This document shows positions 15,816 to 24,546 of a stretch of DNA of 38,464 nucleotides, piece after piece (position 1 is the stretch's first letter; every line of letters begins with the position of its first letter). The notes below the pieces were generated by a model, which was not told where the DNA came from, made no database searches, and saw nothing but the letters and a program-made list of their open reading frames with translations. Source of the stretch: Oscillospiraceae bacterium. GTDB taxonomy: Bacteria; Bacillota; Clostridia; HGM11514. The stretch is taken from positions 1 through 38,464 of the forward strand of contig SVJP01000005.1 in the NCBI GenBank assembly GCA_015068925.1, read 5' to 3'. The position numbers were made by a program, and so were the translations under genes.

Positions 15816-17939
15816 TTACAGAGAATGCATATTGCGGTCAATGATTTCCTGTTGCATTTTGGGGGTTAACAGTACAAAATTTGCGCTGAAGCCTCCCACC
15901 CGAACCATCAGGTCCCGATATTGTTCAGGATGCTTTCTTGCCTCCTCCAATTGTTGGTTGGAAGCGGCATTGATTTGCATTTCAAAGCCTTTTCTTGCTA
16001 AAAATACTTTCAGTAATGCAAGAAATTTATCTAAGGTTTCGTCATCGGTACGGTTGGATTCAAATTTCATATTTACTGCAACACCGCCTAAAAAGGAACG
16101 GTGATCCCAGGAGGTAGCAGACAGCATCGCCGATGTGGGACCGTCTGTTTCTCTGCCTTGAACGGGACTGGAACCGGAGGAAAGGGGATAACCTGCCTTT
16201 CTGCCATCGGGTGTTGCGCCTGTTTTCAGACCGTGTCTTTCATGTTCCAGATAAGAAAAACAACCGGGACTAAGGAAGGAGCCGCGGAAGGTGGTCAAGC
16301 CTTTGCAACATTCCACAATGGCATCTGTTATGCGCTGTACCCATTTGTCTGCCCGCTCCTGATTGGTACCGTAATGGGGAATCTGATGAAGGATTTTAGA
16401 ACGCAAGTGCTCGTAGCCTTCAAAATCCTGTTCTAAAATCCAACAAAATTCTTCTAATGAATATTCTTTGGAATCAAACACCAATTCTTCCAATACGGTA
16501 AAGGAATCGGCAACATTGGCAAGCCCTAAAAAATTCGGTTGAATCTGATTGTAACGAGCACCACCCTGGTCAATGGATTTTCCCTGTTTGATGCAATCGT
16601 CTACCAAACAGCTTAACCTTGCTACTTCTCGACTGACTCTTGTTCGTTCCAATTGATAACGGTTCTCTGTGCGTTGTCCCAAAACAATTTCCCGTCTCAG
16701 AATTTTTTTAAATTCCTCAAACAGTTCTTCTGTGGAATGAACCTGCTGTTTCATAGCTTCTAACAGCATTTTTGCCATGTTATGATAAGGACTGACCACA
16801 AAAATGCCTGATTTTCCAATGGGCGTAATTTCCACACAGCCTGTGTTTGCCCAATTTCGGGCATCTTCTTCGGGGAAACCTGCCTGCATCATCCCTTCTG
16901 TAATCACATCGTCATTGAGCAGGGAGGGTAAGGTAAATCCTTTCAGATTCAATTCAATGGCATAACGAAGCAGTTCGTCGCTTGTTTCCGAAGAAATGGC
17001 AAATTCTACTTTATGCATGGTGCGGATGTTTTCCACACTAACCAAAAACATTTCCGTCAGTTCATTTTCTACCAAATTTCCTTGAGGGTCTCTTCCTCCC
17101 ACCAATACATTGACAGAGGTATCCGGATGCATGTAACTCACCGCAATCAGACGGAAACAGTCAATCATCTCCTGTGCTTTTTCCTTTGTCAGAATCCCTG
17201 CTTGAATATCTTTTGTGTAATAAGGCAAAAGAAACTGGTCCACCCGACCGAAATGACACCCGTTCCAAAGGGAAAAATGATAAAAATGAATGCTTTGCAG
17301 CGCTTCCCGAAAGGTTCTGGCAGGTTTGGCAGGAACCCAATCCATGACCTTGGCAATCTCTTCTAAATTTCTCTTAATTTCTTTATCTGTTTCTTTTTCT
17401 GCCATTTCACGGGCATGCTGGGCATAGCGTTTTTGCAGAACAAGCAGACCCTCCAATTCTGCTTCGCAGCATTCGTAAAATTCATCCTTTACCAAATCCT
17501 CTTGGGGATTGGCATCAATGTCCAATTGAGAACGGTAGTGTCTGATTTCTTGTAAAATTCCTTCTACGCCTAATCGCAACAGCTTAGGATAATCCGGTAC
17601 CATGTGACCCTTCATGCCGCTGCCCTCCGGGGCAACCGTCATTTTTGCTTCGCATTCGTCACATTCCTTTTGTTCTTCCTCTGTCAGAGGATAGAAATCA
17701 AATTTTCCCACAATCAGTTCTTCTTTTTCGATGATGGGATTCATTTGCTTGAGCATTTCCCCTTCGGCATACGATTTTCTTAACAAGACCGAAGGCTTGG
17801 GATTGGCAAGATATGCCTTTATATAATTCAGATATTGACGACGAATACGATAGTAGGGCAACTGTTCCTGAAAAACGGGACCGTTGTAATAAATTTCCCG
17901 CAATCGTTCAATTCTTGGGGAAACGGGTATTTTTAACAT
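15816..17939 (-). CDS. Glycyl radical enzyme of the pyruvate formate-lyase family, unknown substrate
   Basis: A 707-residue protein. The active-site loop WANTGCVEIT places the thiyl cysteine at about residue 368 followed by V-E, the C-x-E pattern found in eliminating members (glycerol or diol dehydratase, choline TMA-lyase, hydroxyproline dehydratase) rather than the CC pair of true pyruvate formate-lyase. The C-terminal RVGGFSA (about 680-686) is the glycyl radical site, with radical Gly about 683. The expected proline after GCVE is replaced by isoleucine, and the protein is shorter than the usual 780-850 residues. AGGAGG precedes the ATG. The required radical-SAM activating enzyme is not next to it. 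It lies divergent from two AraC regulators and upstream of a DMT transporter. Confidence 0.88.
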   Translation of the reverse strand: MLKIPVSPRIERLREIYYNGPVFQEQLPYYRIRRQYLNYIKAYLANPKPSVLLRKSYAEGEMLKQMNPIIEKEELIVGKFDFYPLTEEEQKECDECEAKMTVAPEGSGMKGHMVPDYPKLLRLGVEGILQEIRHYRSQLDIDANPQEDLVKDEFYECCEAELEGLLVLQKRYAQHAREMAEKETDKEIKRNLEEIAKVMDWVPAKPARTFREALQSIHFYHFSLWNGCHFGRVDQFLLPYYTKDIQAGILTKEKAQEMIDCFRLIAVSYMHPDTSVNVLVGGRDPQGNLVENELTEMFLVSVENIRTMHKVEFAISSETSDELLRYAIELNLKGFTLPSLLNDDVITEGMMQAGFPEEDARNWANTGCVEITPIGKSGIFVVSPYHNMAKMLLEAMKQQVHSTEELFEEFKKILRREIVLGQRTENRYQLERTRVSREVARLSCLVDDCIKQGKSIDQGGARYNQIQPNFLGLANVADSFTVLEELVFDSKEYSLEEFCWILEQDFEGYEHLRSKILHQIPHYGTNQERADKWVQRITDAIVECCKGLTTFRGSFLSPGCFSYLEHERHGLKTGATPDGRKAGYPLSSGSSPVQGRETDGPTSAMLSATSWDHRSFLGGVAVNMKFESNRTDDETLDKFLALLKVFLARKGFEMQINAASNQQLEEARKHPEQYRDLMVRVGGFSANFVLLTPKMQQEIIDRNMHSL

Positions 17940-17960
17940 AGTATCATCCTCCTTTTTCTC

Positions 17961-18022
17961 ATTATATCATCTTGTTACAATTGCGTCTATAAAAACCATA
18001 GCACATTTGTATTTTATAGCAC
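17961..18022 (-). promoter_or_regulatory. Activator-type promoter of the glycyl radical enzyme gene with direct repeats
   Basis: On the minus strand TATAAT (17966-17961) pairs with a poor -35 box TAGACG (17989-17984) at 17 bp. Just upstream of it, ATAGCAC occurs twice (plus-strand 17998-18004 and 18016-18022), 18 bp apart. Direct repeats next to a weak -35 box are what an AraC-type activator would need. Confidence 0.5.
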
Positions 18023-18053
18023 TATCATTTTCGTTGAAAAAACTTATTTTCTC

Positions 18054-18082
18054 TTGACAAGGATTTTCTGAACTGATATAAT
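18054..18082 (+). promoter_or_regulatory. Sigma-A promoter of the AraC regulator pair
   Basis: TTGACA (18054-18059) and TATAAT (18077-18082) with a 17-bp spacer, 39 bp before the start codon. Confidence 0.8.
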
Positions 18083-18121
18083 TTTTACAAAGAAAGGTGT
18101 TTGGGAAGAGGGGAGAAAAAG

Positions 18122-18928
18122 ATGGATATTTACAGTATTTCTAATCTGAAAATCAAATCTGTTGTTAAAGTAACAAACAAAGTGACAGGGTCTCAATCCA
18201 TTCATTACGGTACGTTTTTGAATTTTTTTCAGTTGATTTTTGTGGTAAGCGGCGAGGCAAAAGTTGTATTTGATAATACTGTGATTCACAATCAACCCGG
18301 TACCGTTGTTTTTTTGCCTCAAGGGAAATGCACCAATTATTATGCACAAATTCTCGAGGAGGAAGAATGTATTGCCGTTTTTTTTGAAGCAGAGTTTCCT
18401 GCACCAACCTCTTTGTTTTGTCAGAGCTTTATCAAAAACACCAAGCTTCCTGTTCTGTTTGAAAAGCTGTATCGGATATGGCAGAGAAAGGAGACGGGAT
18501 TTTATCATCAATGTATGTCCGTTTTCTATGCTTTGTTATCGGAAATGGAGCTTTCGTCATTAAAATATATCCCCAATCATAAGAGCGAAAAGCTGAACAC
18601 AGCCATTGAATATATTCATGCTCATTATACAGACAGTCAATTTCAATATGCTCTTTTGCCTTCTCTTTGCGGCATCAGTTATACCTATTTTAAAAAACTG
18701 TTTTTGGAACGGTTTTGCATGACACCCTCGGAATACATCAAAAACTTAAAACTCCGGCTTGCCTGTGAGTTACTGTTGTCCAATCAATTTTCGGTGACCC
18801 AAGTGGCGGAAGCCTGCGGTTTTCAGGACCTTTGTTATTTCAGCAAATTTTTTAAAGCAAATGTAGGCATTGCTCCGAGTCAATATTCTGGGGTGCAAGG
18901 GCTTAGAGGAGGAAGCGATGAAAATTAA
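18122..18928 (+). CDS. AraC-family transcriptional regulator, first of a pair
   Basis: A 268-residue protein starting MDIYSISNL, chosen over the ATG at 18101 because GAGGGGAG lies just upstream of 18122. The N-terminal half is a degenerate cupin (FFQLIFVVSGEAKVVFDN, NQPGTVVFLPQGKC). The C-terminal half carries two helix-turn-helix motifs, the second being VTQVAEACGFQDLCYFSKFFK, typical of AraC/XylS. It is divergent from the glycyl radical enzyme gene, the likely target. Its last 11 bases overlap the start of the next AraC gene. Confidence 0.88.
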   Translation: MDIYSISNLKIKSVVKVTNKVTGSQSIHYGTFLNFFQLIFVVSGEAKVVFDNTVIHNQPGTVVFLPQGKCTNYYAQILEEEECIAVFFEAEFPAPTSLFCQSFIKNTKLPVLFEKLYRIWQRKETGFYHQCMSVFYALLSEMELSSLKYIPNHKSEKLNTAIEYIHAHYTDSQFQYALLPSLCGISYTYFKKLFLERFCMTPSEYIKNLKLRLACELLLSNQFSVTQVAEACGFQDLCYFSKFFKANVGIAPSQYSGVQGLRGGSDEN

Positions 18929-19742
18929 AAAGCAAACATGGACCATTCCTTCTTTTGAAGAAATGAATTTCAGAATCAGTTGTACGGAGTCCTTTCAGAA
19001 GGAGCATCTTTTACCGGATTTATCTCCTCATATTCATGAGGAATGTGAAATTTATGTGAATCTTTCAGGAGATATCTCCTTTTTTTGCAATGACCATATT
19101 TATCCTATGACACGGGGAGATGTGCTGATTGCAAGACCGGGAGAATATCATCATTGTGTTTACCGTAGCAATGCGGCACATCAGCATTACTGGATTTTGT
19201 TTGACTATGAACCAAACCGTCCTATCTGGGAGTCCTTTTTTCGGTTGCCCTTTGAAAATGTATTACGGCCTGATTATGAACAAAAAGAAGAACTGTTACA
19301 GCTTTGCGAAGAATTGCTTGGAACAACGTTATCAGAGGGAGAACGGTTTTCACATTTTTGGAGTCTGATGACCATTTTAAAGCGTTCTCATTCGGTGGAG
19401 CAGGCAGACCATCTGATTCCCAAGGATTTTGTGACGGTGCTGGATTATATCAATACACATATTTATGAAAAGATAACAGTTTCTCAGATTGCTGAGAAAT
19501 GTTTTATCAGCACCAGTACCTTGGAACGGTATTTTATGAAATATACCCACAGTCGTCCCGTAGAGTATATTCGCCACAAAAAAATGACAGAGGCGGCTGA
19601 ACTGCTTCGACAGGGAATGTCTGTTTCTCGGACTGTGGAACAACTTGGTTATTGTGATGAATCTTATTTTATTGAGCTTTTTAAAAAGCATTTCGGTACA
19701 ACACCCCTGCAATATAAAAAACATCACCAAATAAAAAATTGA
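18918..19742 (+). CDS. AraC-family transcriptional regulator, second of a pair
   Basis: A 274-residue protein. The start at 18918 is set by AGAGGAGG, which lies inside the preceding gene, so the two are translationally coupled. A cupin sensor (PHIHEECEIYVNLSGDISFF, RPGEYHHCVYRS) precedes a C-terminal AraC DNA-binding domain (ITVSQIAEKCFISTSTLERYFMKY and SVSRTVEQLGYCDESYFIELFKKHFG). The sensor domain differs clearly from that of its partner, so the pair is not a recent tandem duplication. Two different sensors may read two signals for the same operon. Confidence 0.88.
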   Translation: MKIKKQTWTIPSFEEMNFRISCTESFQKEHLLPDLSPHIHEECEIYVNLSGDISFFCNDHIYPMTRGDVLIARPGEYHHCVYRSNAAHQHYWILFDYEPNRPIWESFFRLPFENVLRPDYEQKEELLQLCEELLGTTLSEGERFSHFWSLMTILKRSHSVEQADHLIPKDFVTVLDYINTHIYEKITVSQIAEKCFISTSTLERYFMKYTHSRPVEYIRHKKMTEAAELLRQGMSVSRTVEQLGYCDESYFIELFKKHFGTTPLQYKKHHQIKN

Positions 19743-19777
19743 CCTTCCAATCGTTTCAAGTGTAACGGTTGGAAGGT
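19742..19777 (-). terminator. Terminator between AraC pair and mrnC-cysS operon
   Basis: A stem of 12 bp with one T-G wobble (ACCTTCCAATCG/CGGTTGGAAGGT). On the minus strand it is followed by CAATTTTTTATTT, so it ends the cysS-mrnC transcript and may work in both directions. Confidence 0.75.
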
Positions 19778-19797
19778 GAACGCAAGCGAAATATTTT

Positions 19798-20193
19798 TTA
19801 ATCATTTAGTATTGCCATGGTTTTATCCATTAATTCAAGAAGTCGATTTGTTTTTTCTTGTAAATACAAATATCCGATGAGGGCTTCAAAGCCTGTGGCT
19901 CTGTGATAATCTCCCACATTGGCATGCTTGGGCAATGTTGCAGGTTTTGCATTTCTGCCCCGTTTGTAAATCCGAAGCTCTTCTTCCGTTAATTCCGATT
20001 CCAAAGCAATCACCGCATCGCTTTGGGCTTTTGCCTGTACATAACGGACTGCGGCTTTGTGAAGCTCGTTTACCGAATAGTTTCCCTTTGCCAGAAGATG
20101 CCGTCTGACAAACAGTTCATAAACTGCATCTCCCAAGTATGCAAGGGCGAGGGAAGAATACTCGGTTGGTTTTTTGGTTACATCCGTTTCCAT
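19798..20193 (-). CDS. mrnC: Mini-ribonuclease III
   Basis: A 131-residue RNase III-like catalytic domain with no double-stranded-RNA-binding domain. [19 protein letters not shown] contains the signature with the catalytic aspartate (D22), and [12 protein letters not shown] near the C-terminus holds the second acidic metal ligand. In Bacillota this enzyme processes 23S rRNA precursor ends. Its start overlaps the end of cysS by 16 bases; cysS-mrnC is a conserved pair in Firmicutes, which supports the call. Confidence 0.95.
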   Translation of the reverse strand: METDVTKKPTEYSSLALAYLGDAVYELFVRRHLLAKGNYSVNELHKAAVRYVQAKAQSDAVIALESELTEEELRIYKRGRNAKPATLPKHANVGDYHRATGFEALIGYLYLQEKTNRLLELMDKTMAILND

Positions 20194-21572
20194 TTGACCC
20201 CCTGAGGTGTGTCCTCCAAAAGAATACCCTGTTCCTTTAACAAATCACGGATTCTGTCCGCTTCTGCAAAATTCTTTTCTTTTCTTGCTTGTTGTCTTTG
20301 TTCAATCAAAGCGGCAATTTCTTCATCCAAATTCTTTTCTGCTTTTTGCTCAAACAGACCTAAAACGCCTGAGAAACGAGCAAATAAATCTAAGAAATGC
20401 TGTGCCGCCTGGTGAGCATGAGGTGCTCCGTCGTTCATGAGGGTGTTTACATCTCTTACCATGTCGAAGACAACGGAAATGGCATCTGCAGTATTCAAAT
20501 CGTCATCCATAGCACCGTCAAACCGTGCCACATAATCTGTTTCCATCAAGGCTTTTTCCGCATCTGTTAACAGTGTATCTTCCCCTTTTAATGCAAACTG
20601 CAACGTTTCAATACAGGTCTGAATCCGTTCCAAAGAGGATTTTGCCTGAGTCATCAAATCCTTGCTGAAATTGATGGGACTTCTGTAATGAGCACTTAAC
20701 ATAAACATTCTCATCACAGGGTAATCAAATTCTTTGGTGATATCCCGTACGGTAAAGAAATTTCCTAAGGATTTGGACATCTTTTTATTATCAATGTTAA
20801 TGTATCCGTTGTGCATCCAGTAGCGGGCGAAGGGAACACCGTTACAGCATTCGCTTTGGGCAATTTCGTTTTCGTGATGAGGGAAAATCAAATCCCGTCC
20901 GCCACAGTGAATATCAATGGTTTTTCCAAGATATTCGTTTGCCATAACGGAACATTCAATATGCCAGCCGGGTCTTCCCATGCCCCAGGGACTTTCCCAT
21001 GCAGGCTCTCCTTCTTTTTGTTTTTTCCAAACGGCAAAATCCATAGCGTCTTCTTTTCGTTCATCAATGCTGATTCTTGCACCTGCTTCCAAATCTTCCA
21101 AAGGTTGATGAGAGAGTTTTCCGTATTCCTTAAATTCCTTGGTATGGAAATAAACGTCTCCGTCTACCTCATAGGCAAAGCCTTTTTCTATCAGAGTTTC
21201 AATCATAGTGATAATCTGGCTGATATGTTCGGTTGCTCTGGGATGCACGGAGGCAGGACGGATTCCCAAGCCTTCTGCATCCTTTTTGTATTCCCCGATA
21301 AACCGTTCTCCCAGCTCCGCCACCGTAATTCCTTCTCGGTTGGCACGTTGAATCATTTTATCATCAATATCAGTAAAGTTTTGCACGAAGGTGACTTCAT
21401 AGCCCTTGTATTCCAAATATCTGCGAAGGGTATCAAAAATAATGAAGGGACGTGCATTACCGATATGAAAATAATCATAAACAGTAGGACCGCAGGCATA
21501 AATGCTTGCCTTTCCCGGTGTGATAGGGACAAACTCTTCTTTTTGCCCTGTTAAAGTGTTAAAAATTTTCAT
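20178..21572 (-). CDS. cysS: Cysteinyl-tRNA synthetase
   Basis: A 464-residue class I aminoacyl-tRNA synthetase that charges tRNA-Cys in the cytoplasm. C27 in [13 protein letters not shown] (residues 36-39, HIGH motif), [10 protein letters not shown] and HHENE (zinc ligands) and [10 protein letters not shown] (KMSKS motif) are all present. Length is normal for the family. The start at 21572 is set by AAAGGAA; the frame extends upstream to 21677 without similarity. A minus-strand promoter TTGACT-17-TAAAAT (21677-21649) lies about 75 bp upstream, and the leader is too short for a T-box. Confidence 0.97.
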   Translation of the reverse strand: MKIFNTLTGQKEEFVPITPGKASIYACGPTVYDYFHIGNARPFIIFDTLRRYLEYKGYEVTFVQNFTDIDDKMIQRANREGITVAELGERFIGEYKKDAEGLGIRPASVHPRATEHISQIITMIETLIEKGFAYEVDGDVYFHTKEFKEYGKLSHQPLEDLEAGARISIDERKEDAMDFAVWKKQKEGEPAWESPWGMGRPGWHIECSVMANEYLGKTIDIHCGGRDLIFPHHENEIAQSECCNGVPFARYWMHNGYINIDNKKMSKSLGNFFTVRDITKEFDYPVMRMFMLSAHYRSPINFSKDLMTQAKSSLERIQTCIETLQFALKGEDTLLTDAEKALMETDYVARFDGAMDDDLNTADAISVVFDMVRDVNTLMNDGAPHAHQAAQHFLDLFARFSGVLGLFEQKAEKNLDEEIAALIEQRQQARKEKNFAEADRIRDLLKEQGILLEDTPQGVKWKRM

Positions 21573-21648
21573 GGCGAAAATTCCTTTCTGCCCGCAAAAA
21601 ATGGAAAATGAAGGCTGACCTGCGAGCGAGTAATAGTCTTCTTTACCT

Positions 21649-21677
21649 ATTTTATCAGCTTTTTCATAAAAAGTCAA
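21649..21677 (-). promoter_or_regulatory. Sigma-A promoter of cysS-mrnC
   Basis: On the minus strand TTGACT (21677-21672) and TAAAAT (21654-21649) with a 17-bp spacer. Confidence 0.75.
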
Positions 21678-21684
21678 TTTTTAC

Positions 21685-21713
21685 TTGACAAAAAAGTGTG
21701 TTTTTAATATAAT
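21685..21713 (+). promoter_or_regulatory. Sigma-A promoter of the Lrp-aminotransferase operon
   Basis: TTGACA (21685-21690) and TATAAT (21708-21713) with a 17-bp spacer. It is back-to-back with the cysS promoter, the -35 boxes being only 7 bp apart. Confidence 0.85.
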
Positions 21714-21758
21714 TTTAGTAAGACAGTCAAATTTTATGTAAGAAGGGTGGTTCCGATT

Positions 21759-22247
21759 ATGGAAAAAAGAGAACAAATTTTAAGACTGCTGGAGCGAGAT
21801 GCTAAAATGGAAGCGGAGCAATTAGCGGTTATGGTAGATATGAAGACAGAAGAAGTAGAGGCAATCATCAAGGAATTTGAACGAAACGGAACCATTGTGT
21901 GCCGTAAAACGGTGATTGATTGGGAAAAAACCGATTATGAGCAGGTTTCTGCTTTGATTGAATTAAGAGTAACGCCCCAGATGGGAGAAGGCTTTGATAA
22001 GGTTGCAAAACGGGTGATGCAGTACCCTGAGGTTCGTTCCACTTACCTGATGTCAGGCGGATTTGACCTGATGGTAATTGTGGAAGGAATGACCATGAAG
22101 GAGGTTGCATTGTTTGTTGCCAACTGTCTGGCACCTATGGATGAAGTGATTAGCACTGCCACCCACTTTGTGCTGAAAAAGTATAAGCAGGAAGGGGTTG
22201 TATTTGGGGCGGATCACAAGGATGAAAGAAGGGTGATTACCCTATGA
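21759..22247 (+). CDS. Lrp/AsnC-family transcriptional regulator
   Basis: A 162-residue protein. The N-terminal winged helix (residues 1-55, ILRLLERDAKMEAEQLAVMVDMKTEEVEAIIKEFERNGTI) recognises DNA, and the C-terminal RAM-type ferredoxin-like domain (VRSTYLMSGGFDLMVIVEG) binds amino-acid effectors and makes oligomers. The ATG at 21759 is preferred over GTG 21747, which overlaps the AAGGG site. Its stop overlaps the start of the aminotransferase (ATGA), a classic regulator-enzyme pairing, so it probably controls that enzyme in response to an amino acid. Confidence 0.88.
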   Translation: MEKREQILRLLERDAKMEAEQLAVMVDMKTEEVEAIIKEFERNGTIVCRKTVIDWEKTDYEQVSALIELRVTPQMGEGFDKVAKRVMQYPEVRSTYLMSGGFDLMVIVEGMTMKEVALFVANCLAPMDEVISTATHFVLKKYKQEGVVFGADHKDERRVITL

Positions 22248-23419
22248 GTCAATTTTCGATGGAATCTCGGATTTCTTCTAAGGTAACCAATTTGCCACCC
22301 TCGGGAATCCGAAAATTTTTTGATATTGTGGCGGAAATGAAGGATGCCATTTCCTTAGGAGTGGGCGAACCTGATTTCGTGACTCCCTGGCATATTCGTC
22401 AGGCAGGTATTTTTTCCCTGGAACGAGGGCATACTTATTATACCTCCAATGCAGGTTTTATGGAATTAAGAAAGGAAATCTGTAATTACTTAAACCGTCG
22501 GTTTGAGCTTTCCTACAATCCCAAAACCCAGACAGTGGTTACAGTAGGCGGAAGTGAGGCAATCGATCTTTGTGTCAGAGCGATTGTGGAGCCGGGCGAT
22601 GAGGTGCTGGTACCCGAGCCCTGTTTTGTTTGTTATTCACCTATTGTGACATTGGCAGGTGGTGTTCCTGTTCCCATTGTGACAAAGGCGGAGGATCAAT
22701 TCAAAGTAACACCTCAACAGTTGAAGGCTGCCATCACACCAAGAACCAAGATGCTTGTGCTTCCTTTCCCCAATAACCCCACAGGGGCGGTGATGGAACG
22801 GAAGGATTTGGAAGCCATTGCCGAGGTGCTTCGGGGAACGGATATCGTGGTGCTTTCCGACGAAATTTACGCAGAGCTTACTTATGGAAATAAGCATGTT
22901 TCCATTGCTTCCATTGACGGAATGTATGAACGTACCGTTCTGGTCAGCGGATTTTCCAAGGCGTATGCCATGACAGGCTGGAGACTGGGGTATGCTTGCG
23001 GTGACGAAGCGGTAATCAGTGCAATGACAAAGGTGCATCAGTATGCCATTATGTCTGCTCCCACCACCAGTCAGCACGCGGCAGCAGAAGCCCTTCGTAA
23101 CGGAGATAACGACATTCAGATGATGAAAAGCGAATATAATTACCGTCGCCGTGTGATTTTAGACGGTGTGCGGGATATGGGGCTTGATTGTTTTGAACCC
23201 TTGGGAGCATTTTATATTTTCCCCAGTATCCAAAGAACAGGCATGAACTCTGTTGAATTTTGTAATCAATTATTAGAGGATCAGAAGGTTGCAGTAGTGC
23301 CGGGGGATGCCTTTGGAGCAAGTGGGGAAGGATTTATTCGTTGCTCCTATGCCTATTCCATTGAAAAAATCAATGAAGCATTGAATCGAATGGAGCATTT
23401 TGTGAAAAAACATATTTAA
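22244..23419 (+). CDS. PLP-dependent class I/II aminotransferase
   Basis: A 391-residue fold-type I aminotransferase of the aspartate aminotransferase I-gamma group. Conserved parts are LGVGEPDF (substrate side), PNNPTG (N178), SDEIYAEL (D206, Y209) and SGFSKAYAMTGWRLGY with the pyridoxal-phosphate lysine at about 239. The C-terminal arginine region EGFIRCSYAYS is intact. The sequence style resembles the aromatic/alanine aminotransferases (PatA/AlaA group) of Firmicutes; the true amino acid is not decidable by eye. It overlaps the Lrp gene by 4 bases and lies 9 bp before DUF362. Confidence 0.92.
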   Translation: MSQFSMESRISSKVTNLPPSGIRKFFDIVAEMKDAISLGVGEPDFVTPWHIRQAGIFSLERGHTYYTSNAGFMELRKEICNYLNRRFELSYNPKTQTVVTVGGSEAIDLCVRAIVEPGDEVLVPEPCFVCYSPIVTLAGGVPVPIVTKAEDQFKVTPQQLKAAITPRTKMLVLPFPNNPTGAVMERKDLEAIAEVLRGTDIVVLSDEIYAELTYGNKHVSIASIDGMYERTVLVSGFSKAYAMTGWRLGYACGDEAVISAMTKVHQYAIMSAPTTSQHAAAEALRNGDNDIQMMKSEYNYRRRVILDGVRDMGLDCFEPLGAFYIFPSIQRTGMNSVEFCNQLLEDQKVAVVPGDAFGASGEGFIRCSYAYSIEKINEALNRMEHFVKKHI

Positions 23420-23428
23420 GGAGAAACC

Positions 23429-24544
23429 ATGGTTTGTGTCAAAGCTTGTAACAGTTATCAGTCCGAAGAGGTCAGCAAAGCGGTAGACGGCATTTTGGAT
23501 GCATTGGGCGGAATGGAGTCTTTTGTCAATCCCGGAGATAAGGTGCTGATAAAACCGAATCTCTTGGCGGCAAAAGCAATTTCTGCTGCCACGACCACTC
23601 ACCCTGTTTTGGTTGCAGAAGTGGCAAAAAGAGTCATTAAAGCAGGTGGACAACCTGTCATTGCAGACAGTCCGGGAGGCCCTTTTCAAAGTGCTTTACT
23701 CAAGAACTTATACCATGTATGCGGCATGGACAAAGCGGCAGAAGAATCGGGTGCAACCCTGAATTTTGATACCACGGTCACGGAGGTTTCATACCCTCAT
23801 GGTCAGACCGCAAAAGGGTTTGCGGTGATCAAACCGTTTCTTGATTGTGATAAGGTGATTAATCTTGCAAAGTTGAAAAGTCACGGAATGACTTATTATA
23901 CGGGCGGTGTGAAAAATCTGTTCGGATTAATCGGAGGATTGACAAAGGCAGAATACCATTTGCGTTTTAAGGAAAAAGAAGCCTTTTGCAATATGTTGGT
24001 GGACTTGTGCGAGTTTGCCGCACCTGTGTTAACCATCATTGACGGTGTGGTAGGCATGGAGGGGGATGGCCCTTCCAACGGAACGCCCCGTGCCATCGGT
24101 GTGATGATTGGCAGTAAAAGTCCTTACCTATGTGATTTGGCGGCAATGAAAATCATTGGTGCAAAATTGGGGGATGTGCTTCCTCTTGCATTGGCGGCAA
24201 AGCGAGGACTTTGTCCTGAGCAGGTGGAGGAGCATCTTTGCGGTGATGCCTTGGAACAGTTTATGATTACGGATTTTGAATTTCCGAAAACAAAATCCAT
24301 TACTTTTGATGACCATTTACCCTCTTGGTTAATGAAGCTGGCAAATAAGGTGTTGTTGCCGTTTCCCCGATATGACCATACAAAATGTGTGGGCTGTATG
24401 CATTGTAAAACGGTGTGTCCGGCAGATGCACTGACAAAAAAAGGAGGCTATCCTTCTTTGAACAAGCGAAAATGTATTCGTTGTTATTGTTGTCAGGAGC
24501 TTTGCCCTAAGGATGCGGTGATTTTAAAGAAAAGGATTTTATAA
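23429..24544 (+). CDS. DUF362 protein with C-terminal 2x[4Fe-4S] ferredoxin domain
   Basis: A 371-residue protein. The DUF362 domain covers roughly residues 1-300 (GDKVLIKPNLL, VIADSPGGP, NLAKLKSHGMTYYTGGVKNLFG, IIDGVVGMEGDGPSNG). Residues about 310-365 hold two cluster motifs, CVGCMHCKTVCP and CIRCYCCQELCP, each able to ligate a 4Fe-4S cluster. The family is common in strict anaerobes and its biochemical role is not established, though some members are annotated as uncharacterised iron-sulfur flavoprotein-like or reductase partners. AAGGAG precedes the ATG. It sits in the middle of a five-gene operon and gives no further functional hint. Confidence 0.9.
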   Translation: MVCVKACNSYQSEEVSKAVDGILDALGGMESFVNPGDKVLIKPNLLAAKAISAATTTHPVLVAEVAKRVIKAGGQPVIADSPGGPFQSALLKNLYHVCGMDKAAEESGATLNFDTTVTEVSYPHGQTAKGFAVIKPFLDCDKVINLAKLKSHGMTYYTGGVKNLFGLIGGLTKAEYHLRFKEKEAFCNMLVDLCEFAAPVLTIIDGVVGMEGDGPSNGTPRAIGVMIGSKSPYLCDLAAMKIIGAKLGDVLPLALAAKRGLCPEQVEEHLCGDALEQFMITDFEFPKTKSITFDDHLPSWLMKLANKVLLPFPRYDHTKCVGCMHCKTVCPADALTKKGGYPSLNKRKCIRCYCCQELCPKDAVILKKRIL

Positions 24545-24546
24545 AA

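Noticed and set aside
20811-21554. Plus-strand frame of 247 codons opposite cysS
   Set aside because: It lies entirely antisense to a certain housekeeping gene and has no recognisable domain or start signal.
21573-21648. T-box leader for cysS
   Set aside because: The leader is about 70 bases and has no T-box consensus or terminator before the start codon.
21747-21759. GGGTGGTTCCG near the Lrp gene resembles the T-box sequence GGGTGGTACCG
   Set aside because: The promoter -10 box is only about 35 bp upstream, so there is no room for the T-box specifier stem, and the motif coincides with the ribosome binding site.
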